A stretch of DNA of 64,000 nt, taken from assembly GCA_030737835.1 (NCBI GenBank), contig CM060851.1:10840154-10904153 (forward strand), in the 5' to 3' direction. Below the pieces are notes generated by a model that was not told the DNA's origin, made no database searches, and saw only the letters and a list, made by a program, of their open reading frames with translations. Below are positions 11,568 to 21,825 of this stretch, one piece after another. Both the position numbers and the translations under genes were made by a program. This DNA comes from Acorus gramineus. Its lineage: Eukaryota > Streptophyta > Magnoliopsida > Acorales > Acoraceae. The stretch's first letter is position 1; the number at the start of each line of letters is the position of its first letter.

Positions 11568-13117
11568 AGCAACATTAGTAAAATTATTTTATTCCATAAC
11601 CTGAATAAAGTATTATGCCTTGAAGGGGGACTACCAGGGCCTATCCCAGTAGTAGTCTTAAGAGGGCTGGCTATAATGTCAGATTTTGTAACTTTAATCT
11701 TTTCAAACGGTGGATGAATTGATTCCACCTCTTCATTGTTATACTTCCTCCATTTAGTGGTATATTTATCAATTTTTTCAAGGACCATAGCATGATCTTC
11801 TTTAGGAAGATCAATGAGCATGTTTTGTAACATCGGAATATAAGTATGTTCAAACCAATCAAAGAAATATACAATGTTTCGTTCAAATCTCATATGATCA
11901 TACCACTGTTCTCTAATTGGGCCTTGTTCTTCTTTGGGTATAGTGTTGAAAAACCATTTCCTTTTCTTATCATTTTTTGATGAATAAAAATCATTTTTTA
12001 TAATTTCTTTATCTATTTCATAGTCATCATTCTCGCTTATAGTAAGCATGTCCGACTGAACGGGATCACATTCAGATGGAATTTCATTTTGAGTTTCAGC
12101 TTCATAAACTGCTGATGCAACCCCTATAGGCTGGCTAAAGTAGGAGTCATGGGTTGCCAAATACTGGCTATCTCTCTCAGAAATAGAGCGTCTTCTGGGA
12201 GTCAAGTTTTCCCTTCTGCTTACTGGAGTAGTTCTAAAAGATCTTATCCTTTGAAAACCACAATTAGTATTAGAAAATTGTATTTCAATATTACCACCAT
12301 CCTTTTCAAGAATCTCTTTAAGGTCTGAGTTTTCCAGGGGCTTATCAGGTTGAGCATTTTCAAGGGTCCAGGAATTTGGCAGTCTGATCTCATCCCATTT
12401 TAAAGTTTTAGGGATAAAAGAATTATTTTTTGGGTTCGTCTGAAGCAAAGTAGTAATACTTTTAATATCTGAGACCCTACTCTTAGGGGATAAAATGTTC
12501 ATGACCTTGAAATATACCCTATAACTAAGGTTTATATTTAAAGTGCCATTATTAAGGCTGAAACCATTAGTCTGGATTCTCAGGATTAAAGCATCCAAAA
12601 TGTTGGGATCAGCTAAGGACACAGAGAAATTAGGAAAGGCATTAAAAAATATCGGTCTTTTACTTAAGCTGGATTCAATTATCCCTAGAATAGAATTGGC
12701 AAATCTTAGATGCCTATTGCCTTGGAGACATACTAAAACTACAATATTCAAGTTTTCTCGAACTAGGGCATCTACGGATACCTGCACTAATCCAATGTGA
12801 AGATAGTGATATTGGGGTTTTGCCCTAATCCTGTCTATCTCCTTTTGGGATATAAGGTGGAAATTCTCATGCCCATCAGTCAAAGGAATAGTTCTTTCAA
12901 TAGTCTTGATATAATAATCTGTTTTAAGACTAAAGGTGTTACAAACATAAATCTCGTTGATTTGGACTTTAGGGATCTTCCAATTACTGACAGATTGTTC
13001 TATACTCTCATAATTTATCTGTTGCATGTTTTTAATGGACATAGTCCTAATGGCACGGGAATTCGATGTTCTAGAGGTGGAGGCTCCATTCGTAGAAGTG
13101 GAGGCTTCATGTACCAT
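11564..13117 (-). pseudogene. Pararetroviral movement protein and N-terminal coat region
   Basis: This is the longest surviving viral frame (517 residues). Residues about 30-240 have the layout of 30K-superfamily movement proteins, including an LTDGHENFHLI-like block and YHYLHIGLVQVSVDALVRE. Such proteins open plasmodesmata for cell-to-cell spread. Residues about 290-360 are Arg/Ser-rich and low-complexity. Residues about 400-450 carry REQWYDHMRFERN and FFDWFEHTYIP, probably the start of the structural region. The ATG at 13117 is the first in frame after the leader, 194 bases from the primer site. A frame change at 11564-11580 ends it, so it probably once continued into the coat region. Confidence 0.8.
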
Positions 13118-13311
13118 GATATAAGGGATCAGAAAGATTGGCCATGAGAGAGTGCAAGGAAACCAGTGAACGACGTATTACGTCCCTAACTCTACTGAAC
13201 CTTAAAAGAGAATGTGGACAACGCGACTACAAAGTCTCAAAAGCACTGTTCACCGGCCGATACTGTTCATAAAGTACTGTTCATACAAGCAAATCCCTTA
13301 AAAATCAACCT

Positions 13312-13324
13312 GGCTCGGATACCA
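13312..13324 (-). promoter_or_regulatory. Viral tRNA-Met primer-binding site
   Basis: The minus strand reads TGGTATCCGAGCC, one mismatch from the complement of the plant initiator tRNA-Met 3' end (TGGTATCAGAGCC). Its left-repeat counterpart at 6117-6129 is more worn (three mismatches) and lies one or two bases from the insertion boundary. Confidence 0.85.
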
Positions 13325-13629
13325 CTTTAGGACACAATTTTTTTTTTTATATATATTTGAAAATTAATAGGCATAAGATAGATAGGATGGGAACTTGAAA
13401 GACTTATCTTATTAAGTATACATAATACATATTACATAGCAACATGCATAATACATAGCACATAGGCTTACAGAAGAAAAACTTACAATACTGGGGTTGA
13501 GAAGGATATCTCCTCTTCTGCCCTATCTTCTATGTTACAAAGCACTCTGGGTTTTTTGGTGAATTTTTTGGTAGAGGGTTATTGTGGACTTGGGTTTTCG
13601 CCGATGCCCTCCTTTGTCTAACTTTCTTC

Positions 13630-13638
13630 CCTTTTATA
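13630..13638 (-). promoter_or_regulatory. Viral TATA box
   Basis: The minus strand reads TATAAAAGG about 310 bases upstream of the primer site, the expected place for the pregenomic RNA promoter. The left repeat has TATAAAAAGG at 6419-6428. A polyadenylation signal could not be assigned with confidence. Confidence 0.6.
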
Positions 13639-13859
13639 GGCAAAGCTTGCGGACTTCAATAGGTTTGGAATCCGTGGTCATTCCTCCTTGAGTGACTTCT
13701 TGTCTTCTTCTGGTGACATCATTTTGCTTTAAGTCATTTCTTCTTTTTCATTTTTGTCGGGTGCTCCCATGACTATCCTTTTGAACCCGTGGGTTGCTAG
13801 GGTTTTCTGGATTCTTCTTCCTTTTAGATATTATTATATTTAATAATATATATTTTTTT

Positions 13860-14474
13860 TTACACAGACCCTTCAGCTGGATCAAACTCGTCTTCAAGAA
13901 AATCTGAGGGTATGCGTATTCTGAGAATCACTATCTTCTGGCCTTTGAGAGTCCCTCCTGGAGCTCGAGTCCCTCTTGGACCTCGAGAGCTGGTGGCCAT
14001 TGTAGTTGGCACAGTCGCCTTTTGTCCTTTGAACATTTTAAACATGTGCTCATATGCCTTTAATTCAATGGATTCCTAGCTCAAATTTGTGAATTTTTTA
14101 GTGTATTCTCCAATAAGGCTTGCTTTGATAGTCTCATAACTATCTTCTCGTGGTCTTCCATAAATTGGTAATTTATAACCAGATAAAATTTTCTGTGGGT
14201 CATATTTAGCCCACCATTTTGTGTACACGTCCCTCTTGAGGTGAGAAGGAAATCTTTTTTCTACCTGAAAATCCTATTGGAGGATCCATGGTATCCCTGT
14301 CTGATTGTGATATTTTAATAGATCAATATTATCTTGTGGGTTTAATTCTTCCTGTTCCATATGAGCTTGGATATCTCCTGGTAAATTTTTCCAATTAGCA
14401 CCAAATACTTGCCACCAGGAGTAAAACCAAGTTGGAATTTTGGCTTCGCAGACAAAATGGATAAACCAAGAATG
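13860..14474 (-). pseudogene. Partial second copy of the last viral frame
   Basis: Within the right terminal repeat, this is the distal part of the unknown frame seen at 6650-7290. It keeps the tryptophan that is a stop in the left copy and reads FVCEAKIPTWFYSWWQ without interruption. It has lost about 50 bases of the acidic tail near 13915. It is cut at 14474, so its front half is missing. Confidence 0.85.
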
Positions 14475-14489
14475 TGAAAGTTTGAAAAG
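14475..14489. repeat. Right 15-bp direct repeat flanking the pararetrovirus
   Basis: Exact copy of 6100-6114, immediately after the viral right boundary. Confidence 0.85.
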
Positions 14490-15052
14490 GAATGGGATGA
14501 AAGAAATTAATTCATTGTTGTTGTCTATTTTAACTGTTATTTCTAGCGTTAATTCTCTTGAAGCCATTCGATTGGTGCCGGTTGAACCGATTTATAGCAA
14601 AGAAGGACAATCTTATATGAGACAATTAACGCTTTGAGTGCTGTCATTGAGTAACAACCATAGTAACAAAGTTCGGCGAACTTCACCGAATATTCAGTGA
14701 AATTCGCCGATTTGGGGTGCCCTGAATGGAACGGCCGAACATACGTTACGTCGCCGGATCTTTCGAATATTCTGAAAATCCGTACCAAATCCGTACAGAA
14801 CGGATCTTTCGGATCGCATCTTCTTCTCAGTTAAAAAAAAAAAAAAACATTAACAGAATTTTCAAGTTTCAAGGCCTTCGCTGACCTACGACGACCGATT
14901 CGCCTCCGGAGTCCGGCATCCTCCCTTATCTGCTGATCCCCTGCCCTACCACCGTCCGAGTTCCGACGCAGGCGACGCTGTCTTCACTAACAACATGTGT
15001 TTCTGAACTCCATGACAGTGCTGAACAGGAGAATTGTAGAAAAGTTTATCGG
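14490..15052. other. Host DNA between virus and transposase, unassigned
   Basis: Moderate GC content with CGA-rich words such as TTCGGCGAACTTC and an A run at about 14833. It may be the 5' part of the Harbinger element that follows, but I could not find the left terminal inverted repeat. No gene is recognised. Confidence 0.4.
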
Positions 15053-16219
15053 ATGAAACAACATGTGTTTTTGAACTTTTGCAATTTGTTGAAGTCAAAG
15101 GGTTTATTACATGACACAAGATCAATTTCTGTGGAAGAACAAGTTGCTATGTTTCTTTTGACAGTTGGTCAAAAGCAACGTTATGGAGTAACTCAAGATC
15201 GATTGCGACGATGTGCATGGACTATTAGCACATATTTTAATCAAGTTCTCAATGCCGTTATAAGTCTCGGAGATGACCTATGGGTGAAATTAGTATCAAA
15301 TACTCCATCAAGAATCCGAAATGACCCTCTCATGTTTCCATATTTTAAGGTATATTTTAACAAAGAGTATAAGAATTTTTTTTTTTATTATGAACTGTTT
15401 GTTTTTTGTGACATCTTGGTGTTGCTTACAGTGTCATGCGTCAAGATGTATTTATTGATGTCATTATTATTTTTAGGATTGTGTTGGTGTCATTGATAGA
15501 ACATATGTTAAAGCTACAATTTGGGGTCAGGAAACTGCAAGGTTTTGGAATAGGAAAGGAGATCTTTCACAAAATGTCCTAGCAGCATGTAACTTCCATA
15601 TGCAATTCACATATGTGCTCAGTGGTTGGGAGGGGTCAGCAGCTAATGCTGGAGTGCTTCGTGATGCATGAGTCAGACCCACAACCTTAAAATTCCATCA
15701 GGTTACAATATCATATTTATTATTGTAAAACAACATAATTAAAATATTATTTATTATCTCTTTTTATTTTTATTTTTTTTCTTTCATGTAGGTAAATATT
15801 ATTTGGCTAAAGCGGGATATCGGAACAGACCTCAATTCTTAGTTCCATACAAGGGTGTTCGTTATCATCTCCAGGATTATGATAGAAGTTCTGCCAGAAA
15901 TACAAAGAAAATGTTCAACCACCGCCAGTGAAAGCTAAGGAATGTGATTGAACATACATTTGAAGTCATGAAAAATATATGTGCAATATTGAAAGGGTAT
16001 ATGCCATTTCCATATGCAACACAAACCAAAATCGTGTTAGCCTGTTGCTTAATTCATAACTTCATTAAAAAAATGATAGAGATTATGTGGCCCATGAATT
16101 CTCGGATGGTGAAAGCTCAGATTCTGATGAAGATTCTTCAGACTTTGATGCAGATGAGAAGAGGGATTATTCCAAGGGAATACTCAAATGTCACTCGAAG
16201 ATATAAAACGAATGGCTGA
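15053..16219 (+). pseudogene. PIF/Harbinger-type transposase (DDE, HARBI1-like), broken
   Basis: Family blocks are readable in order on the plus strand. At 15053-15350 is the N-terminal helical region with RSISVEEQVAMFLLTVG. At 15479-15670 is the first catalytic block, VGVIDRTYVKATIW, followed by QNVLAACNFHMQFTYVLSGW. Near 15800-15930 is KAGYRNRPQFLVPYKGVRYH. At about 15940-16070 is NVIEHTFEVMKNICAILKGY and IVLACCLIHNFIKK. These match plant DDE_Tnp_4 transposases. The usual DGTH is changed to DRTY. Stops interrupt the frame near 15671 and 15931, and AT-rich stretches (about 15350-15480 and 15700-15790) may be introns. The enzyme would cut and paste its element; this copy is dead. Confidence 0.85.
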
Positions 16220-16804
16220 TAACATGCGTGATAACATTGCAAATTCAATGTGGAAAGAAATTAACTTGATGCTTTGTGAGATACCTTTGTATTGGTTCCT
16301 CTTTCAAAGCTTTATTTATTAAAAAATATTTAACAAGTAATTTAATGTTGCTTTTACATTATATTTAAATTAATTACCAAAATATATGTTTTTTTTTTAT
16401 TTTGTATCATTTTCTTGAAAACACAGACAATGCATTTTTATTTTGTCTTTTTCATCACAAGTACAAACAATAATTTTTATTTTCCGTCATTTTTTATTAC
16501 AGGCACAAACAACATTTTTTATTTTCCATTACTTTTTATTACAAGCACAAACAACATATAAACTGGTCAAAGAAAAAATCTTTTCTTTTCCATTGATCAC
16601 TTTCCTTTGGACTGACATTCCTTCACTTTCCCTTATTTTCCATTTGTGATTGTGTACAAACACACCCAAAATAAAAAAGGGAAAGTGTGGGAAAAATTTT
16701 TCCCTGTGTTTGTGTCACACAAACACCAAGTTTTTAAGTGCTCAAAGTAAATTTTTTTACTTTCCCTCATTTTCCCTCACTTTCCCTTAGGCATAAACAC
16801 GCTC
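16220..16804. mobile_element. Right end of the Harbinger element with repeated subterminal motifs
   Basis: AT-rich DNA with repeated 'tttattttccat' and 'ctttccctcattttccctcac' motifs in both orientations (about 16600-16790). The final bases read AGGCATAAACACGCTC at 16789-16804 and are followed by TTA, the usual PIF/Harbinger target trinucleotide. This supports 16804 as the right end. The left end was not located. Confidence 0.5.
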
Positions 16805-16861
16805 TTATTCATTAAATAATAAATAAGACCACTGGTTTCGATGTTAATTGATCAGTTATCA

Positions 16862-16990
16862 GCTTCCTATAATTTTTTTATAATAATTTTATTGTCAAAT
16901 CTTCTCTAAAGAACAAGACTCGAACCCAGGATCCCTCGATGAAGAAATGAGTATCTCTATTAAACTGCCAAGAGGTGATTCAATACATAT
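16862..16990 (-). mobile_element. tRNA-derived SINE-like fragment
   Basis: Read on the minus strand there is an A-box-like TTGGCAGTTTAA and about 45 bases later a B-box GGGTTCGAGTC, then a 3' part ending in T/A-rich sequence. This is the RNA polymerase III promoter layout of tRNA-derived SINEs. No clean target duplication was found. Confidence 0.45.
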
Positions 16991-17099
16991 TTTTGAGTTG
17001 AGTGAAATCTCATACAAGTATAAAAAAAAAAGAAGGAAAATGAGATATGTCCAGCCTCATCCGGAGTTCATTTTTTTTTAAAATAATACTCTTTCATTG

Positions 17100-17720
17100 A
17101 AATACATGCTTTTTTTTTATTTGTTATTGGAGGTGTCCCAAACTCTTGAAGGCAAGAACTAATCCTTCGGGTGTCTACATCGACCCACTTGGAAATTTAC
17201 CTACGGACACCTGGGGCTGGGTAAGTCGAGGGTAAGAATCGAACACGCGCCAATGTGGAGAAAACCCATGATGCTAGCCAACTCACCAAGATTCTGGTGG
17301 ATAAGTATATGTTATTATATGAAATAAAATATATTATGAGATACAATAGTATAATTTTTTTCATAGTTTTTCTGTCACAGTTTTTCACAGTTTGATGATT
17401 AAAGTACAACAACTACAATTTTTGACATTGACCATAGTTTAGAACCGTGATTAAAGACTTTTAATCATGGTTTTAAACAGTGATATATGAGGGTGTGATC
17501 GTTTATATCATATTTTTAATCACGGTTTTGAAACGTGATCATAAGTAAGAAATAATCATAAATCGTGATCGTAGTAGAGGAAAAGATAACGCTTAAAACG
17601 TGATATTTAATAAAACAAACAATCACAATTTAGATTAAAACTGTAATCTTTATATTATTTAAGGTCATATTTTTTAAACAATACGTGATCTTTATATTAT
17701 TTAATATTACAATTTATATA
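17100..17720. repeat. Cluster of AACCGTGATT-type repeats, possibly CACTA subterminal region
   Basis: Short motifs related to AACCGTGATTAAA and its complement recur many times at about 17435-17700 in both orientations. Plant CACTA elements carry such subterminal motifs. No CACTA terminus or transposase was found. The 17100-17300 part includes a GAATCGAACACGCGCC block that resembles a SINE B-box on the minus strand. Confidence 0.35.
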
Positions 17721-18505
17721 TAATATGTGATCTTTAAATTATAAAAATTCACAATTCACTGGATCATTATTCAATTTCATATATTGATTCTATCTGCTCT
17801 TAGAATTCAATTTACATAACAAATGGATCAAACTTTATACAACTATTTTCTTCACACACACAATTGTTTTATATATAAGTCAAAGAAAACTAATTGAATT
17901 TATCAGTGAAACTTGTTCTTGCACAACTAAAGAATAAAATAAGTGACTGAGTTTTTATTATTATCTTAATCTAGTTTATATGAGGATAACCTAATATATA
18001 TGAGGTTAGAAGAAACTGGAGACTGCTCGTAATTCATATATCTTATCTTCTATTGCGCTGTGTCATGATGAGATCATGAAATTAAAGCAAAAAGTACTAT
18101 TAAATCTTTATATAAATATCTTGAGAAGACTTCTTCAGGGATTATTTTTCAAGGTGTTGTATTTGAAGAGAAACAAAACATTTTTATTCTTCATTCATCC
18201 AATAGATAACACAGCTGGGACTGGAGGGACTTTGCACTATACGGAGCTGTTCTTCTCCTTTCTTTGTCAATTATTTTTTATGTGTCAAGAGGAAAAGATT
18301 GGGACTGTGTTGTTCCCATCTTATGTCATTAAATAGAGCACGTTTAAAATGCTAGAAGAAGGTGCCATGGTACATAAATATTTATTGAGTGGCTATTAGT
18401 GTGTCACCTGGTACTCTGGTAGGTGCCACTTGGTGCAGTTATTCAATTAATTCGTGTTGGATTTTAAATTTGACTTAAAAAATGAGTCATTCTAAACAAT
18501 TAGAC
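17721..18505. other. AT-rich intergenic DNA
   Basis: No recognised gene, RNA or element. The 86-residue frame at 18076-18336 has no known motif and a composition like its surroundings. Confidence 0.5.
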
Positions 18506-18720
18506 TTAGGGTCCATTTGACAAGACCCACAACCTGCGTTCGCGTCAATTCCCATCTCCCCGATGCAATTACCCAACCAAACGGGATTTCCCGTTTGTGG
18601 GTTGGATCCCATTCCCATACGTATTGTGCCTATTTTTCCCCTCCTACCTGACGTGTAGAAAACCGCTTCTCGCGTTTCGTCGATGCAGCGTCCCACAGCT
18701 CTTTGCCAAATTGACCCTTA
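18506..18720. mobile_element. MITE with hAT-like ends
   Basis: The left end TTAGGGTCCATTTGACAAG is the inverted counterpart of the right end TTTGCCAAATTGACCCTTA. The 215-bp interior is markedly more GC-rich than its flanks and non-coding. No exact 8-bp duplication was seen. Confidence 0.5.
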
Positions 18721-20935
18721 GAAAAATTCAATGCTCCGTATGAAAAAATACAAAAGATGAAAATTAGGAGCATTTTTATTTGGAAAGCAGAGAAATGAAC
18801 TATAAAAGTGGCAAATTCTATTTGAAAATAAATTGAACAATTCAAATTTTATCTCACAAATTAAAAAATTAAAATTTAACTTAAAACATATAATGTTATT
18901 ACTCTTTACTTCAGGTTTAGGTTGGGTTCTGGTTACCCAATCCCTCAACCCAAACCCAACATGAATTAGATTAAGATTCTTAGAGTCTGGGCTTAGGTTT
19001 AATTCAACCGCTAGATTCTCAATTCAAACCCGTCCAAATGTCGGGTTCAATTTGTCCAAGTTGCACCGCTAATTGGTTTATATTTGAATAAGAAAAATTT
19101 CAACAATTTTTTTACTGTGATTTATATTAAAAAATACTCATATTGACACATGAATTTGATCTCTATCAGCCTCCACAAGTAATTATCAAGGACTCACTGA
19201 TAAATCTATGATTTTATGGAGATATTAACATTTAACAGGTAGCTTGAACATAGTAAATCAACTGAGTGGGCTTTTATTTGTTAATAAAGAAAATGGTTTC
19301 TTAGTTGATCGAGTCGCCTAGTTAAAATTATATTTTTCCAACATTGAATAACCTAGCCCTAGTTATTTCTAATTACCTTCTTATATGGAAAGAGTCTCTC
19401 TGTGTGGCACTAATGCATGTTAGACCACAAAAAATTATAGATTCTAAAATATAAGGTTGATAATATCTTATTCAATCAAAAGGTTACAAAAAAAAAAAAC
19501 CAGAGGAAACAAGGGATTGTGATTTGTCAATTTGAACATTGTGAGGAATCCATTTGTGATTTCTCATTACTTAAGAGCACGCGATTCACCATAGAAGAGA
19601 TCCAAGTTCACTGCCTTGTGAAAGGTAATACATAAACCTGTTTTTGGGTGATTCATGTTTACAATCTCTATACAATATGACAATGTGTTTATGATGTTTT
19701 CGTGCTTGTGTGAAAACACATCAAGATTTTCTGCTTATTTTTTTTATATTCATATTTTGCTTGACTCATGTAGGGTGACCACTTTATCATAAAAAATATT
19801 TTGTGGTTATAAATGCATAAATGAAATGTGTTTTTTTTTTTTTTTTAGATTTATCAAGCATTTTCAACCGTCTTGTGGAGGGAAAAATCTGCACCGTATC
19901 AAAGACGACACGTGTCAAGGCTTAGATGGGTATGAGCCACCATATCCGACATCTGAGAACCCGAACTTAAAATCAAAATACCGAACAAGCACTCTCGAGT
20001 AGGTGAGACACGATTAGATTGAACTAAGTTTGGTAAGGCGGTTTTACACCTCATGGGTGAATGCCACCCCGAGTAGGAAAGACATGACCAGATTATCAGG
20101 TCTGATCGAACGGTCTTACACTACGTGAACGAATACCCAGGTGCACGCCGAGCGGGACTACGTGTGTCGGCCAAATCAAAACCACGAGTAGGACCCCAGA
20201 AACGGTCAAACACCCATAACGCCTGTAACGGTCAGGTGGGTGATTAAGGCCCATTACTCGTAAAATGTGGGTAATTAAAGGCACGTTCACCTACAATAAA
20301 ACAAAGCAGTTACCACTAAAATTGCCCACTAAACAGCCATTAAGTAAAAGAAAAGTTATTATAGCCGAATGAAAAATCATTATTATCATTTCAAAATTAG
20401 GATGATCCATCATCTTGAAATTTATCCCTATTATTTTTGTAACAAATAGAATAATTTATTATCTTTAATGTTGTTGGGGTAGGAGAATAGGTGATGAATA
20501 TGATTGAATAATGTTGAATAAGCTCAAAAACTTGTTTGCTTGCATGGAATAAATGAATATAGTAACGCTAGAATATGTGAGATTAAACTATTATTGATAT
20601 TCTATGCTCTTAAAAATATATTATTCTACCAAATCTATTCCAATGGTACAAGGAAGGTCTACACAAATCATCTATCATAATTTCTTATAAATTTGGGGAT
20701 CAACATGTCATCTTTAACATTTTATAATCATTCTCCACATTTTATTTATACTTTATTCACAACTTATTCCTTATTAATTAAATAAGAAAAACTTTATTAT
20801 TATATTTTCTAATGAAAATAACTAAATACACAACACTAACTAAACATATATATATATTTTTTTTATCTATTATGCAATAGTTATCGATTATGAAATAACT
20901 TATGTCACTACTTAAACGAGATCAATCATTTATAT
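18721..20935. other. Intergenic DNA with one GC-richer block
   Basis: Mostly AT-rich and featureless. A block at about 19880-20340 is clearly more GC-rich, with CACACGTGTC-like and AACGGTCAAACACCC-type words, and resembles a decayed LTR fragment, but no TG/CA ends or primer site could be placed. Confidence 0.4.
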
Positions 20936-21412
20936 ACCCCACCTTTTTTTCAAACCATCATTTGAAACCCACCACTCGGGTGGTGGGTTTGAAAAAAATG
21001 AGGAGAGGGGGAAGAGAAAGAGAAGATGGGGATAGAGAAAGAGAGAGGAAATGGTGGTGACTAAAGGGGACGATAACAGCGATGGCCGAAGGACAACAAG
21101 GAGGGGGTGGGCCAAAGAGAGAAATCGAGAGAGAGCAGGTAAGAGGAGGGGCGGAGATTGCATTGGGGTGGACGTCAATGCACCTCCCCACTCACTCTCT
21201 CTCTCTCTCTCCCTCCCTTTCTCTCGCTCTAGCCTACCCCCTCTATGTCCTCTAATCGTCGCTGTTGATTACGCCCCGCCGTCACCCTCTTCCACCCTCA
21301 TCTCTTTCTTTATCTATCTCCCCTTTTCTTCACTTTCTCTTCTCCTTTCTTTCTCTTGTTTGTTTTAAATCCACCACCTAATTTTTTTTAGATGATGGGT
21401 TTAAAAATAAAG
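20936..21412. mobile_element. Inverted-repeat element with purine and pyrimidine arms
   Basis: The left part contains a short hairpin (AAACCCACCACTCGGGTGGTGGGTTT within 20963-20991) followed by a GA-rich arm. The right arm is CT-rich and partly complementary, for example GACGATAACAGCG on the left against CGTCGCTGTT on the right. Near the ends, a 'ggtgggttt' word occurs in opposite orientations. A shortened relative sits in PLC1 intron 6 at about 25365-25435. Open frames here are composition artefacts. Confidence 0.45.
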
Positions 21413-21825
21413 ACGAGGAGATTAAATCCTTCCTTTATCTCATACTTTATTCTTTTATTTATGTCATTCTCCCTTTGTTAATTCTTTTGTCAAACTAAAA
21501 CCACTTAATAACTCACGCTCCTATGTTACATAGAAGGCAGTTGTCGCTCCTCGAAATTTGGGAGTATAATTACAAAGATCCCAACAGCCGACAACACTCC
21601 AACCAATCCATTAAAAAAAAACAAGAAAACAAAAATTCGCTCCTTCACTTTCTCTTCTCTGACGAATTTCAGTTTTTCACGAAAGGGATCCACACTGAAC
21701 CCCCGTCGACAAGGAACGGGACTCCCTCTTCGAATCCGATCCTCCCCCATTTCATCTCCCTCTCCGGCTCCAATGACTCCACCTCACATTCTCTCAACAA
21801 TCAAAGATCCGAAGAAGAAGAAGAG

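Larger units (their letters stand above)
6116..14474 (-). mobile_element. Endogenous pararetrovirus (Caulimoviridae-like), longer than unit length
   Basis: Read on the minus strand, the order is leader with tRNA-Met primer site, movement protein, coat protein with CCHC knuckle, aspartic protease, reverse transcriptase, RNase H, and a last open frame of unknown role. No integrase is present. This is the Caulimoviridae plan, with movement and coat regions at the front of one long coding region as in petuvirus- or florendovirus-like genomes; the genus is not resolved. Matching positions in the terminal repeats are about 7183-7195 bases apart, which is the circle size and is normal for the family. 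The insert is about 8.36 kb, so one part is present twice. Multiple stops and frameshifts break every long frame. This is an old genomic copy, not a functional virus. Confidence 0.9.
13311..14474 (-). repeat. Viral terminal direct repeat, right copy
   Basis: Second copy of 6116-7291. It contains the better-preserved primer site (13312-13324) and TATA box (13630-13638), placed correctly upstream of the movement-protein frame, so this is the functional 5' side in viral sense. It ends abruptly inside the last viral frame at 14474, where host sequence begins with the 15-bp repeat. Confidence 0.9.

Noticed and set aside
12543-13147. Plus-strand frames opposite the movement protein
   Set aside because: Overlapping shadows with no motif.
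6116-14474. LTR retrotransposon with ~1.17 kb LTRs
   Set aside because: The terminal repeats contain coding sequence, lack TG/CA ends, and the element has a movement protein and no integrase, so a pararetrovirus with terminal redundancy fits better.
17197-17412. Possible tRNA gene near the GAATCGAACACGCGCC block
   Set aside because: Only a B-box-like part is readable, with no paired cloverleaf arms; more likely a SINE fragment.
18487-18948. Minus-strand frames of about 70 residues
   Set aside because: They run across the MITE at 18506-18720 and its flank and have no recognisable domain.
21051-21368. 105-residue frame with a Ser/Leu-rich half
   Set aside because: It spans the GA/CT arms of an inverted-repeat element; low complexity, no promoter or homology.
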